Source: Erysipelotrichaceae bacterium (lineage in GTDB: Bacteria > Bacillota_I > Bacilli_A > RFN20 > CAG-449). Taken from it: 64,000 nucleotides of DNA. The stretch lies in contig SVBD01000005.1 of NCBI GenBank assembly GCA_015059045.1, forward strand, positions 1 to 64,000, in the 5' to 3' direction. Of the stretch, positions 26,254 through 35,375 are shown one piece after another (positions within the stretch are counted from its first letter, which is position 1; each line of letters begins with the position of its first letter). Position numbers and translations under genes: made by a program. Below the pieces are notes generated by a model, which worked only from the letters and a program-made list of their open reading frames with translations, made no database searches and was not told the DNA's origin.

Positions 26254-28130
26254 TGAAAAAGATATTTTTGGTATTGTCTCTTTCTTTATTATTAACTAAT
26301 TGTTCGAGCAATAGTTCTAGCAATGAGAATTTTGTTTACATTAATAAAGACTTTAAAACTCAACTTAAGAATATGAAAAAATCAATAGGTGAAAAATCCT
26401 ATTTATCATATTTAAAATGTTTAGAATATTTAGATGAAGTTAGTTATTCCTTCAATGATATTCTTAAAAATTCAAAAACATATCAAGTTTCAATGAATAA
26501 TTATGATGATGTAAGTAAACAAATTCACCAAGAATATTGGAAAAATCACGATCAATTTATTATTGCGTTAAAAGAAACTTTACAAAAAGCAGAAAACTAT
26601 AATTTTTATCGTAAAAAAATAGAAAACGTAGATTATTATTTAGGTTTTAATGATTCTAGTTTATTCAATTCTACAAGTTATCAAAATATTGATGGAGAAA
26701 ATATTGTTAATAAAATTAACAAATTAAGATTAGAAATTGAAAAAGAAGAAAAGGATTATCAAGAAATTAAAAGTCAATTCCAAGATTTTTATTATGATTT
26801 AAATTTGTTAAATAGCGCTAATGGAATTACTTATCTTTACCAAAATATATATTCTGATGATGAGAAATATATTCGTGATTATCAAGCCTTAAGTAATTAT
26901 TATGTTGTTTGTAATGATTTATATAATCAATTATTAAAAACAATACATAATTCTAAATACTTTAAAAATTTTAGAACAGATTTAGGTCTTACAAGTAAAG
27001 ATATTGAATATATTAAGAATTATCAAATGATGAGTGAAGAACAAATTTCTCTACTTAATCAAGAGAATACTTTACTTAATTCCTTTTCCATTGCTGGAGT
27101 AAATAATCCTGATTTTGATTATCGACAAAATTATTTAGAATTAATTAATATCAGAAAACAAATCGCGGAAGAATTTAACTATCCATCATATTTAGATTAT
27201 ATTTGGGAAGAAAAATTTGATCGTGATTATAAAGTAGAAGATGCAACTAAATTAGCAAATGAAATAATTAATAATCAAGAAATAAAATCATTATGTGATT
27301 TATATTTAGAACGATATTCATTATATTCAGAAAATGTTATTAATACATCATTAGATGAAAATGATATATTCATGATGTTAGAAAATTGTCAAAATATATT
27401 TCCTAAAGCAAAAGAAGTTGTTTTGGATTTAAAAACTAAAGGTAATTATAACTTTGAAGCAAGAAGTAATAAACACTCGGGCTCATTTGTATCAAGTTAT
27501 ACTAATTCTGGTGATTTCTTCTTATTCTTATCAGGGGAAAATAATGCATCTAGATATATTACCGCTGTTCATGAGTTTGGACATTATTTAGGATTTACTC
27601 AATCTGATAGTAATTTACGAACAAAAAATAGATCTAATGTAGATGTTTGTGAGGTTCATTCTCAAAGTCTAGAGTATTTAATGACTAATTATTATTCTTT
27701 AATTTTAGATGATGATTTAGCTTCAACTTTAATTGATAATCAAAAGTATTCTGCCTTATGGAATATGTTATCAGGGGCATGTATTTATCTTTTTGAACAT
27801 TATGTTTATACAACCGATGAATTATTAACTATTGAATCATTAGATGAAAAATGTAATGAATTTTTAGCTGTTATGAATGAAGAAGGTTTACATTATTCTA
27901 ATGTGCCTCATATATATCTTCAACCAGGATATTATATTTCTTATGTCACATCTCTTATTCCTAGTTTAGAAATATGGAACATGGAACTAGAAGAAGGTAA
28001 GAAAGTATATAGAAAATTAATTAATTATGGAACTAATAATTCATTTAATTACATTATAGATCGAGTTGGTCTTTCTGATCCTTTTGAAGAAGAAACATTA
28101 AATAATATTATTAGTAATATGAGAATATGA
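26253..28130 (+). CDS. M3-like zinc metallopeptidase lipoprotein
   Basis: 625 residues: signal peptide and lipobox (LLLTNC|S, Cys17), a long helical N-terminal half, and the zinc motif HEFGH (440-444) followed about 25 residues later by EVHSQSLE, which supplies the third ligand Glu as in M3 oligopeptidases (thimet/PepF clan MA). Anchoring outside the membrane suggests trimming of peptides from the medium. YVTSLIPSLEIW near the end resembles the substrate Tyr/His loop region of M3 enzymes but without the usual GxxY-S-Y signature. Start overlaps the flavoprotein stop (TAATG). Confidence 0.8.
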   Translation: MKKIFLVLSLSLLLTNCSSNSSSNENFVYINKDFKTQLKNMKKSIGEKSYLSYLKCLEYLDEVSYSFNDILKNSKTYQVSMNNYDDVSKQIHQEYWKNHDQFIIALKETLQKAENYNFYRKKIENVDYYLGFNDSSLFNSTSYQNIDGENIVNKINKLRLEIEKEEKDYQEIKSQFQDFYYDLNLLNSANGITYLYQNIYSDDEKYIRDYQALSNYYVVCNDLYNQLLKTIHNSKYFKNFRTDLGLTSKDIEYIKNYQMMSEEQISLLNQENTLLNSFSIAGVNNPDFDYRQNYLELINIRKQIAEEFNYPSYLDYIWEEKFDRDYKVEDATKLANEIINNQEIKSLCDLYLERYSLYSENVINTSLDENDIFMMLENCQNIFPKAKEVVLDLKTKGNYNFEARSNKHSGSFVSSYTNSGDFFLFLSGENNASRYITAVHEFGHYLGFTQSDSNLRTKNRSNVDVCEVHSQSLEYLMTNYYSLILDDDLASTLIDNQKYSALWNMLSGACIYLFEHYVYTTDELLTIESLDEKCNEFLAVMNEEGLHYSNVPHIYLQPGYYISYVTSLIPSLEIWNMELEEGKKVYRKLINYGTNNSFNYIIDRVGLSDPFEEETLNNIISNMRI

Positions 28131-28135
28131 AAAAA

Positions 28136-28160
28136 CTCAATGCACTGCATTGAGCTTTTT
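28136..28160. terminator. Bidirectional terminator
   Basis: CTCAATGC (28136-28143) pairs with GCATTGAG (28147-28154), three-base loop, CTTTTT on + and A-rich upstream, so T-rich on -. Confidence 0.82.
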
Positions 28161-28161
28161 A

Positions 28162-29994
28162 TTAGTTTTCGTCTCCTCTACGATCTCTTGCTTCTTGTTT
28201 CTTTCTTTCAGCAGTATTTAAGATTTTCTTTCTAATTCTAATAGAATTAGGAGTGATTTCTACTAATTCATCAGTGTTAATATAATCTAAACATTGTTCA
28301 AGAGATAATCTTCTTGGACTTTTTAATACTACTGTTGTATCTTTTGAAGATGAACGTTGGTTTGTTAAGTTCTTTTCTTTAATTGGAGAAACGCATAAGT
28401 CCATATCATATTTATTTTCTCCAACAATCATACCTTCGTAAACATCAGTTCCTGGCTCGATAAATAAAGTACCACGATCTTCGATATGTTGAATAGCGTA
28501 TCCTGTTGCTTGACCGGTATCTGTTGAAATTAAAACACCGATTGAACGTTCGCCAACGCTAACTTTTAATACTGGACGATATTCTTTAAATGTATGATTA
28601 CAAATACCATAACCCTTTGTTAAAGTTAAGAAGTTAGTCATAAATCCTAATAGTCCTCTAGAAGGAATTACATATTGTAATTTTGCTTGATCTAATTCAT
28701 AGTTCATGGAAACTAAATCAGCGCCTCTAGAACCTAAACTTTCCATAATTGAGCCAACAAATTCTTCTGGGCAGTCAATTTGAACATCTTCGTAAGGTTC
28801 ACATTTAACACCATCGATTTCTTTAATGATTACTTTTGGTTTACTTACTTCTAATTCAAAACCTTCTCTTCTCATTGTTTCAATTAAAATAGATAAGTGT
28901 AATTCACCTCTACCTGAAACAACCCATGATTCACTATTTGCAATTCTTTCAACTTTTAAAGATACGTCTTTTTGAGTTTCCTTAAATAATCTTTCTTCGA
29001 TTTTTCTAGCAGTTAATAATTTACCATCTTTTCCTGCAAAAGGAGAAGAGTTTGTTCCAAATGTCATTTGAAGAGTAGGTTCATCAATTCTTAATAATGG
29101 AAGTGCTTCTACTTTATTTAATTCACAAATTGTTTCTCCAACATTTAAATCTGGAAGACCTGCAATACCAACAATATCACCGGCTTCAGCTTCTTCAATT
29201 TCTAAACGTTTTAAACCTAAGAACCCATATAATTTTTGGATTCTGAAGTTTTTAGTTGTTCCATCAAGTCTAGCACATGTAACCATATCATTAACTCTAA
29301 TTTTACCACGAGCAATTCTGCCGATTCCAATTTTACCTACATAATCGTTATAGTCTAATAATGCTGGTTGGAATTGTAATGAATTTTCAACATCTCTATT
29401 TGGAGAAGGAATTTCTTTTAAAATTGTATCAAAGATAGGTGACATACCTTCTTGTTGGGTTTCAATTTCTGGGGAATAAGATGAAGTACCTTTTAAAGCA
29501 GAGCAAAAAATAGTTTTAAATTCTAGTAATTCATCATCTGCACCTAATTCTAAGAATAAGTCTAAAACTTCATCAATAACTCTTTTTGGATCAGCGTGAG
29601 GTCTATCAATTTTGTTAATTACAACAATAGGTTTAACCTTAGCTTCTAGAGCTTTTTTTAATACGAATCTAGTTTGAGGCATAGTACCTTCAAAAGCATC
29701 AACTACTAATATAACCCCATCAACCATGTGCATAATTCTTTCAACTTCTCCTCCAAAGTCGGCGTGACCTGGTGTGTCAAGAATATTAATTCTTGCATCT
29801 TTATAATTGATTGCAGTTGTCTTAGCTAAAATAGTAATTCCACGTTCTCTTTCAATATCGTTTGAGTCCATCATACGATCTTGAGTCTCTTCGTTATCTC
29901 TAAATGTACCGGAATCTTTTAATAGTTGGTCAACTAAAGTTGTTTTACCATGGTCAACGTGAGCGATAATTGCAATATTTCTAATTTCTTTCAT
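28162..29994 (-). CDS. typA: Ribosome-associated GTPase TypA/BipA
   Basis: Translational GTPase that helps large-subunit assembly and stress or cold adaptation. 610 residues. G motifs: AHVDHGKTT (G1), RGITI (G2), DTPGHADFGGEVERI (G3), NKID (G4). Then domain II, the EF-G-like domains III and V, and the BipA-specific C-terminal region ending in a basic KKQEARDRRG tail. The start at 29994 follows GGAGGT by six bases; a small hairpin (TCCAT/ATGGA) overlaps this site and might modulate initiation. Confidence 0.95.
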   Translation of the reverse strand: MKEIRNIAIIAHVDHGKTTLVDQLLKDSGTFRDNEETQDRMMDSNDIERERGITILAKTTAINYKDARINILDTPGHADFGGEVERIMHMVDGVILVVDAFEGTMPQTRFVLKKALEAKVKPIVVINKIDRPHADPKRVIDEVLDLFLELGADDELLEFKTIFCSALKGTSSYSPEIETQQEGMSPIFDTILKEIPSPNRDVENSLQFQPALLDYNDYVGKIGIGRIARGKIRVNDMVTCARLDGTTKNFRIQKLYGFLGLKRLEIEEAEAGDIVGIAGLPDLNVGETICELNKVEALPLLRIDEPTLQMTFGTNSSPFAGKDGKLLTARKIEERLFKETQKDVSLKVERIANSESWVVSGRGELHLSILIETMRREGFELEVSKPKVIIKEIDGVKCEPYEDVQIDCPEEFVGSIMESLGSRGADLVSMNYELDQAKLQYVIPSRGLLGFMTNFLTLTKGYGICNHTFKEYRPVLKVSVGERSIGVLISTDTGQATGYAIQHIEDRGTLFIEPGTDVYEGMIVGENKYDMDLCVSPIKEKNLTNQRSSSKDTTVVLKSPRRLSLEQCLDYINTDELVEITPNSIRIRKKILNTAERKKQEARDRRGDEN

Positions 29995-30099
29995 AAGGTA
30001 CCTCCATTTATGGATTTTTTTAACCGAGAAATATATTATCACGCTTATTTTTATTGATAAATAAAAATTTTAAAAAAAATAAAATTAAATATAAAAAAA

Positions 30100-30125
30100 G
30101 CCTCAATATTTAATTGAGACTTGAT
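30100..30125 (-). terminator. Terminator of the RNase J gene
   Basis: On the minus strand GTCTCAAT (complement of 30113-30120) pairs with ATTGAGGC (complement of 30100-30107), five-base loop, then seven T (A at 30093-30099 on +). Confidence 0.82.
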
Positions 30126-30126
30126 T

Positions 30127-31809
30127 CTATTTATCAATATCGATAATTTTAGGAATGATTACTGGGGATTTACCAGTTTCGCGTCTAACAAATCTAGTAC
30201 ATCTTTCAATGATTTTATCTTCTACTGGAGTAGCTTCATCATAATAGCCAGTTAAGTAGATTCTTACTTGATCTAGGAAGATGTTTGTAATTTCTTTTAA
30301 AACATTTTCACTTTCTTTTAAGAAGACAAATCCTCTCATTTGAACATCCGGTTTTCCAATGATTTCTTGTTTTTTAGAAGATACTGTAATTCCCATTACA
30401 ACAACCCCATCATTAGAGATTTTATTTCTTTCTTCAATAACATTATTACCGATGTTACCAACATCTAATCCATCAATAAATACATCTCCAACAGTAATTT
30501 TATTACTGTAATCCATTTTAGCAACACCATTTTCGATATTTAAAATCATTCCATTATCTAATACGAATACGTTACTATAGTTGTATTTTTTAAGACTAAT
30601 AGCAATTTTACCATTCGTTAATAATTTTTTGAAATCACCATAAATTGGCATGTAATACTTAGGTTGGAAAATGCTTATCATTGCTTTAATATCTTCTTCA
30701 CAAGCATGAGGTGAGTATATATCTTTTCTTGTAAATTGAAGTACTTTCATACCTGTTTTATAAATTTCATCTAAAGCTTTAGTAGCAATAATATCAGTTG
30801 CATGTACACTTGGACAAGCAAAGATGAATAAATCTTGTTCTTCAAATGAAATAGGTTTACTATCCATAGTTCCACTTGTAATAGTGCAAATTTCGTTGAA
30901 TAAATGTTCTCCAGTATTCATAACAATTATTACTGTATTTGAACGTTGAACACGATGAATATTATCAATTTGTTCTATCTTAACTTTTGCTCCTTCAAGT
31001 AAGTTAAATTCGTTAACTAATCCCATTACTTGGATTTCATCATGTTTTTTACTAAATACAACAGTTTTATTTAATTTAGCACATAGTTTTAATACTTCAA
31101 TTATGTTCATATAGTTTTGTGAATATAATGAAATGTAAACTCTTCCTTCTTGATCTTCAAAATATTTACTAATTTTATTAGTAATACGATAGTTAGGAGA
31201 GTTATGTCCTGGAATGTTTGCATTATTAGAATCGGATAAAACCAACAATACATTGTCTCTAGAGTGAGCAAGTAAAGCGTTTGTATCCATTCTAAAATTA
31301 GGATCAGAAATAGACCAATCTAGAATATAATCGGAAGTGTAAACGATTTGACCTTGATCTGTATGAATAGATAGACCAAAACTAAATGGCATTGAGTGAG
31401 TTACTTGACAGAAATTAATTTTATGTAGTCCGATAACTTTAGAGCAATTTCCTTCGACATAGTCAAAATTAAATTTAACTTTAATTCCTAGTCCTTTAGC
31501 AGCAAAATCTAACATTCTTGCTGTGAATCTAGTTGTTACTACTTTTGCAGGACATTCTTGATAAATATATGGAAGAGCTAGCATTTTATCATCATGAGCG
31601 TGAGTGATAATATATGCTTTAATGTTTTTCTTATGTTCTTTTAAATAATCAAAATTAGGTATGATAAAATCAACACCTGGAACATGTTTAGTAGGGTACT
31701 TAATACCACAATCTAATACATAGATATCATTATTAATTTCTACAACAAATAAATTTTTTCCGTTCTCGTCAAGACCGCCGAGAGCAAAGCATCTTATTTT
31801 ACTAGTCAT
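30127..31809 (-). CDS. Ribonuclease J paralogue with degenerate active site
   Basis: 560-residue metallo-beta-lactamase/beta-CASP protein with the complete RNase J layout: ALGGLDENGKNLFVVE start, beta-lactamase core, beta-CASP insert (LSDSNNANIPGHNS) and the C-terminal dimer domain. Active RNase J has HGHEDH; here it is HAHDDK (70-75), losing the last His. The later SGHA motif is SPHA, and the PIHGE motif is PIYGD, losing another metal-ligand His; HSIPD is HSMPF. Catalysis by the usual two-metal mechanism seems unlikely, as for RNase J2 partners that act mainly structurally. AGAGGT precedes the start; good promoter at 31839-31867. Confidence 0.85.
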   Translation of the reverse strand: MTSKIRCFALGGLDENGKNLFVVEINNDIYVLDCGIKYPTKHVPGVDFIIPNFDYLKEHKKNIKAYIITHAHDDKMLALPYIYQECPAKVVTTRFTARMLDFAAKGLGIKVKFNFDYVEGNCSKVIGLHKINFCQVTHSMPFSFGLSIHTDQGQIVYTSDYILDWSISDPNFRMDTNALLAHSRDNVLLVLSDSNNANIPGHNSPNYRITNKISKYFEDQEGRVYISLYSQNYMNIIEVLKLCAKLNKTVVFSKKHDEIQVMGLVNEFNLLEGAKVKIEQIDNIHRVQRSNTVIIVMNTGEHLFNEICTITSGTMDSKPISFEEQDLFIFACPSVHATDIIATKALDEIYKTGMKVLQFTRKDIYSPHACEEDIKAMISIFQPKYYMPIYGDFKKLLTNGKIAISLKKYNYSNVFVLDNGMILNIENGVAKMDYSNKITVGDVFIDGLDVGNIGNNVIEERNKISNDGVVVMGITVSSKKQEIIGKPDVQMRGFVFLKESENVLKEITNIFLDQVRIYLTGYYDEATPVEDKIIERCTRFVRRETGKSPVIIPKIIDIDK

Positions 31810-31838
31810 ATTATACCTCTTTTTCTATAAGTAAAATT

Positions 31839-31867
31839 ATTTTATCTATTATTATTTCGTTTCGCAA
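31839..31867 (-). promoter_or_regulatory. Promoter of the RNase J gene
   Basis: -35 TTGCGA (complement of 31862-31867), 17-base spacer, -10 TAAAAT (complement of 31839-31844), about 30 bases before the start codon. Confidence 0.7.
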
Positions 31868-31979
31868 GTAAAAATAAATAAAAAACTAAAATCTCTTTTT
31901 TAATATGATGTACTATATTTTAAATTATATTTAAAAATATCAATAAAAAATAGTTTTTTTAATAAAATATATTTTCTTC

Positions 31980-32008
31980 TTTACATTTACTACCTTTATT
32001 TGTAAAAT
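31980..32008 (+). promoter_or_regulatory. tRNA-His promoter
   Basis: -35 TTTACA (31980-31985), 17-base spacer, -10 TAAAAT (32003-32008); transcription would begin about six bases before the tRNA. Confidence 0.75.
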
Positions 32009-32020
32009 ATCTATTGTTAT

Positions 32021-32097
32021 GGCGGCTGTGGTGAAGTGGTTAACACATCTGGCTGTGAACCAGACACTCGTCAGTTCGATTCTGATCAGCCGCCCCA
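32021..32097 (+). tRNA. tRNA-His (GTG)
   Basis: 77 nt with encoded CCA (32095-32097). The acceptor stem is eight pairs, GGCGGCTG (32021-32028) with CAGCCGCC (32087-32094), giving the extra G(-1):C73 pair that identifies tRNA-His. The anticodon loop CTGTGAA carries GTG; the T arm reads GTTCGAT. Confidence 0.97.
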
Positions 32098-32110
32098 ATA
32101 TAAATTATTA

Positions 32111-32138
32111 ACTCGATACTAAATGTGTCGAGTTTTTT
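32111..32138 (+). terminator. Terminator after tRNA-His
   Basis: ACTCGATAC (32111-32119) pairs with GTGTCGAGT (32125-32133; one G-U), followed by six T. Confidence 0.85.
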
Positions 32139-32225
32139 ATTTCAACATTTTTTCGCTTTTCTGTTGTTCATACTAAAATGATGGATTGATATTATTATTG
32201 TGTCTTAAACAGGAGGAATAAATAT

Positions 32226-32579
32226 ATGAATACAGACAAAATTATTGCTGAAAAAATTGCTAGTGAATATGCACCTAAAAAAGCAAACAAATTAATAGCG
32301 TTAAAAAAATTAGATAGAAAAGCAAAGCAAACTGCGAATATCTTCGCTTACACTTTTGGGATTATTTGTTCTTTATTATTAGGAACTGGAATGAGTTTTG
32401 CCATGAGTGTAATTGGCGATGGAGAATTAAAATCAATTATTATAGGCATCGTAATAGGATTAGTAGGTATCTTTGGCGTATCCATTAATTATTTTATTTA
32501 CAAAAAATTAATTGAAAAGGGTAAAATTAAGTACGGTAATGATATAATTGCATTAGCAAAGGAAATTTCAAACGAATAA
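32226..32579 (+). CDS. Small two-helix membrane protein
   Basis: 117 residues with a basic N-terminal segment (PKKANKLIALKKLDRKAK), two membrane helices (about 41-62 and 71-92) and a soluble C-terminal helix. AGGAGG precedes the start. It lies 17 bases before a TetR gene and probably shares its transcript. Similar two-helix proteins next to regulators are common in Bacillota, but I cannot assign a function. Confidence 0.7.
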   Translation: MNTDKIIAEKIASEYAPKKANKLIALKKLDRKAKQTANIFAYTFGIICSLLLGTGMSFAMSVIGDGELKSIIIGIVIGLVGIFGVSINYFIYKKLIEKGKIKYGNDIIALAKEISNE

Positions 32580-32596
32580 TTCAAGGAGGGAGAAAC

Positions 32597-33172
32597 ATGA
32601 ATAAATCAGAAAGTAAATACTATAATACTGCTTTATTAATGGATGAAGCTCTCCTTTTATTACTTGATAAAAAAGAATATGATTTTATAACTGTCAAAGA
32701 AATTTGTGAAAAAGCAGGTGTTAATAGATCAACATTTTATTTGCACTATGAAACAATTGATGATTTATTATTTGAAACAATTGGAATGATCAATAAAAGA
32801 TTTCAAGAGGCATTTAATAATAAAATTATTAATGTTAATTTATCTAAAAAAGATGATTTATTTTTGATTACAGATGATTATTTAATTCCTTATTTAAATT
32901 TTATTAAGGAAAATAAGAAAATTTATAAATTAATTCATGATAAACCTTACATTTTTCAAAGTAATATAGCTTTAAAAAATATGTATGATGAAATTTTTGA
33001 TAAAATTTTAGACAAATATAATGTCCCAATTGAAGAAAAGGATTATTTATTTTCTTATTATTCTTTTGGACTTGTTGCAGTTATCCAAAAATGGATTGAT
33101 AAAGATTGTAAAGATGATATTTTATTAATATCGAATTTAATGAAAAAAGTTATCGGTTATGAAAAAAAATAG
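32597..33172 (+). CDS. TetR/AcrR family transcriptional regulator
   Basis: 191 residues with an N-terminal helix-turn-helix (FITVKEICEKAGVNRSTFYL in outline) and a helical C-terminal domain of the type found in DhaS-like TetR proteins. AAGGAGG ribosome site. It follows the small membrane protein and precedes the desulfoferrodoxin gene, either of which could be its target; no palindromic operator stood out nearby. Confidence 0.87.
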   Translation: MNKSESKYYNTALLMDEALLLLLDKKEYDFITVKEICEKAGVNRSTFYLHYETIDDLLFETIGMINKRFQEAFNNKIINVNLSKKDDLFLITDDYLIPYLNFIKENKKIYKLIHDKPYIFQSNIALKNMYDEIFDKILDKYNVPIEEKDYLFSYYSFGLVAVIQKWIDKDCKDDILLISNLMKKVIGYEKK

Positions 33173-33230
33173 TTTTTATTTTAAAAATTTATATCTCATT
33201 GTATAATATAAATATAAGGAGAACAAAAAA

Positions 33231-33602
33231 ATGAAATTTTATATTTGTGAACATTGCGGTAATATTATTATTAAAGTAAAAGATTCAAAAGTTCCAGTTG
33301 TTTGTTGTGGAGCAGTAATGAAAGAATTAATCCCAGGAACTACAGATGGAGCACACGAAAAACACATTCCTGTTATTACTAAAGAAGGTAATAAAGTAAT
33401 TGTTGAAGTAGGTTCTGTTGAACATCCTATGGTTGATGTTCATTATATTGAATGGATTATTTTAGAAACTAATAAAGGTTTCCATAAATATGATTTAAAA
33501 CCAGGTGAAAGACCAAGAGGTGAATTCCTTTTAACTGAAGGTGAAGAAGTAGTTGCTGCTTATGAATATTGTAATCTTCATGGTCTATGGAAATCTAATT
33601 AA
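33231..33602 (+). CDS. dfx: Desulfoferrodoxin / superoxide reductase
   Basis: Reduces superoxide to hydrogen peroxide without making oxygen; typical of anaerobes. 123 residues. N-terminal desulforedoxin-like iron centre: C6-x2-C9 and the pair C26-C27. The catalytic centre II ligands are present: His in EKHIP, His in EHPM, His in DVHY, and the C-terminal Cys-x2-His in CNLHG. Ribosome site AAGGAG. Own transcript with a strong terminator, indicating that this organism faces oxygen exposure as an anaerobe. Confidence 0.93.
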   Translation: MKFYICEHCGNIIIKVKDSKVPVVCCGAVMKELIPGTTDGAHEKHIPVITKEGNKVIVEVGSVEHPMVDVHYIEWIILETNKGFHKYDLKPGERPRGEFLLTEGEEVVAAYEYCNLHGLWKSN

Positions 33603-33622
33603 GCATTAATGGATAATAAAAG

Positions 33623-33645
33623 AATAGTCCTTTTGGACTATTTTT
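33623..33645 (+). terminator. Terminator after dfx
   Basis: AATAGTCC (33623-33630), TTTT loop, GGACTATT (33635-33642), then TTT. Confidence 0.85.
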
Positions 33646-33649
33646 ATAT

Positions 33650-34333
33650 ATGATGGTTATTATGAGTTTGAAATTATTTTTAGAAGCAATAATTAAATTT
33701 TTATTTGGTATAGTATTAGTGGGACTATTAATATTTTTACCAGCAGGAACACTTTCATATTTTAATGGATGGCTATTTATGGGAGTTTTATTTATTCCAA
33801 TGTTAATTGCTGGAATAATTATGATGATTAAAAATCCAAAATTATTAGCAAATAGATTAGATGCAAAAGAAAAGCAAAAAGATCAAAATATAGTAATTAA
33901 ATTAAGTGGATTAATGTTTGTTGCAGGTTTTATTGTAGCCGGGTTAGATTATAGATTTAAATGGATAGTTATTTCGCCTATTGTTTCTTATGTTTTTTCT
34001 TTAATTTTTCTTTTAGGATATGTTTTATGGGCAATAGTGTTAAAACAAAACACTTATTTATCTAGAAATATTAAAGTAGAAGAAGGTCAAAAAGTAGTGT
34101 CTACTGGTTTATATAAAGTTGTAAGACATCCAATGTATACTGCAACTTTAGTTGTATTTTTATCTATGCCATTAATACTTGGATCATTGATTTCATTTTT
34201 TATTTTTCTTTTATATCCGATTTTAATTATTATTAGAATTATCGGGGAAGAAAAATTATTAGAAAAAGAATTGGAAGGGTATATTGAATATAAAAAGAAA
34301 GTTAAATATCGCCTTATTCCTTTTATTTGGTAA
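33650..34333 (+). CDS. Isoprenylcysteine carboxyl methyltransferase-family membrane protein
   Basis: 227-residue integral membrane protein with about five or six helices. The C-terminal half has the family signature GLYKVVRHPMYTA, RIIGEEKLL and GYIEYKKKVKYRLIPFIW, which form the SAM-binding part in ICMT/PEMT-like enzymes. The bacterial members probably methylate small molecules or lipids; the substrate is unknown. There are two candidate starts, 33650 and 33662; no clear ribosome site distinguishes them. Confidence 0.8.
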   Translation: MMVIMSLKLFLEAIIKFLFGIVLVGLLIFLPAGTLSYFNGWLFMGVLFIPMLIAGIIMMIKNPKLLANRLDAKEKQKDQNIVIKLSGLMFVAGFIVAGLDYRFKWIVISPIVSYVFSLIFLLGYVLWAIVLKQNTYLSRNIKVEEGQKVVSTGLYKVVRHPMYTATLVVFLSMPLILGSLISFFIFLLYPILIIIRIIGEEKLLEKELEGYIEYKKKVKYRLIPFIW

Positions 34334-34380
34334 TATATATTCCTCTTACCAATAAAAAACAACCATTAACCGATAAGAAA

Positions 34381-34413
34381 AAAATATCGTATTAAAATTT
34401 GATACGATATTTT
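34381..34413. promoter_or_regulatory. 12-bp inverted repeat before the LytTR gene
   Basis: AAAATATCGTAT (34381-34392) and ATACGATATTTT (34402-34413) are perfect inverted copies around nine bases, ending four bases before the LytTR ribosome site. It may be an operator, a terminator of the methyltransferase gene, or an mRNA hairpin controlling the LytTR gene. Confidence 0.5.
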
Positions 34414-34427
34414 AAAGGGGATTGACT

Positions 34428-34859
34428 ATGAAATACAAAACAATCATCAAAGAAGATATCGAAGAACGTGTTGAAATATACGCTAAAAGTAGAACTAAAT
34501 TAATCGAACAAATTGAATCATTATGCGAAAATGATGAAATTGAATTAGTCGGTTATTTTGAAGATGAAAGTTGTTTAATTAATGTAAATGAAATTCAACG
34601 AATTTATATTGAAAATGATAAAACATATGTTTCTTTAGACGATAAAACATATCGAGTTAAATATCGTCTTTATCAATTGGAAGAAATCGTTACAGATGAT
34701 TTTATTAAGATCAATCAATCGTGTTTAATTAATATAAATTATATTAGTAAATTTAAAACTTCCTGGGGTGGAAGTCTTTTAGTGCAACTTAAAAATGGCG
34801 ATGTAGATTATGTCTCAAGAAGACAAACTAAAGTAGTTAAGGAAAGGATGGGAATCTAG
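34428..34859 (+). CDS. LytTR-type DNA-binding regulator
   Basis: 143 residues. The C-terminal half is a LytTR DNA-binding domain: EIQRIYIENDKTYVSL, YRLYQLEE, FIKINQSCLININYISKF in outline, and SRRQTKVVKERMG at the end. There is no receiver domain, as in stand-alone LytTR regulators that pair with DUF3021 membrane proteins. The start at 34428 follows AAGGGG; an in-frame TTG at 34422 is less likely. The next gene begins one base after the stop and encodes DUF3021, probably its membrane inhibitor/partner. Confidence 0.9.
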   Translation: MKYKTIIKEDIEERVEIYAKSRTKLIEQIESLCENDEIELVGYFEDESCLINVNEIQRIYIENDKTYVSLDDKTYRVKYRLYQLEEIVTDDFIKINQSCLININYISKFKTSWGGSLLVQLKNGDVDYVSRRQTKVVKERMGI

Positions 34860-34860
34860 T

Positions 34861-35280
34861 ATGAGTAAAAAAGATATTAAAGAATTTTTATTAAGAGGAG
34901 CACTATTTGGAGGGCTTGGTTCAATTATTGTCGGTTTTGTTTTATGGATGGTTTCTTTAGGAATTGATGATTTTTATTTGTCTGGAGGACATATTTTCTT
35001 AGCTATTGTTTCCGGATACATTTTAGCGTTTGTTCAAGCGGGAACAACTGCATTTCATCAAATCGAAAGTTGGTCTGTTGTTAAATCTTGTGGATTACAA
35101 TTATTATTATTGTATTTAGCGTACTTAGGAGCATATCTAATTAATAGTTGGATTGAATTTAGATGGGAAGTAGTGTTAATTTTTTCTGGAATATTTATTG
35201 TAACGTATTTACTAATTTGTAGTATTGTTATTATTGTAATTAAATGTGTAACAAAAAAATTAAATAGTAAATTAAAGTAA
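34861..35280 (+). CDS. DUF3021 family membrane protein
   Basis: 139 residues with four membrane helices and a basic C-terminus. The sequence LLRGALFGGLGSIIVG and the gene order after a LytTR regulator match DUF3021, the partner in LytTR regulatory pairs, where the membrane protein usually restrains the regulator. Its inducing signal is unknown. Confidence 0.85.
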   Translation: MSKKDIKEFLLRGALFGGLGSIIVGFVLWMVSLGIDDFYLSGGHIFLAIVSGYILAFVQAGTTAFHQIESWSVVKSCGLQLLLLYLAYLGAYLINSWIEFRWEVVLIFSGIFIVTYLLICSIVIIVIKCVTKKLNSKLK

Positions 35281-35302
35281 TGGTTGGTCATTACTTTTTT
35301 TT
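35274..35302 (+). terminator. Terminator after the LytTR-DUF3021 operon
   Basis: AAAGTAATG (35274-35282) pairs with CATTACTTT (35289-35297), six-base loop, then a long T run. The stop codon lies in the stem. Confidence 0.83.
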
Positions 35303-35375
35303 ATTTATAAAATTTAAAATAGAAAATATAAGTTATTATTGTTGATTTTTAAAATAACGGGAGTTAAAATGACTA

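Noticed and set aside
32226-33172. Toxin-antitoxin pair (small membrane protein plus TetR-like regulator)
   Set aside because: The regulator is a full TetR protein and the small protein has a large soluble part; nothing supports a toxin role.
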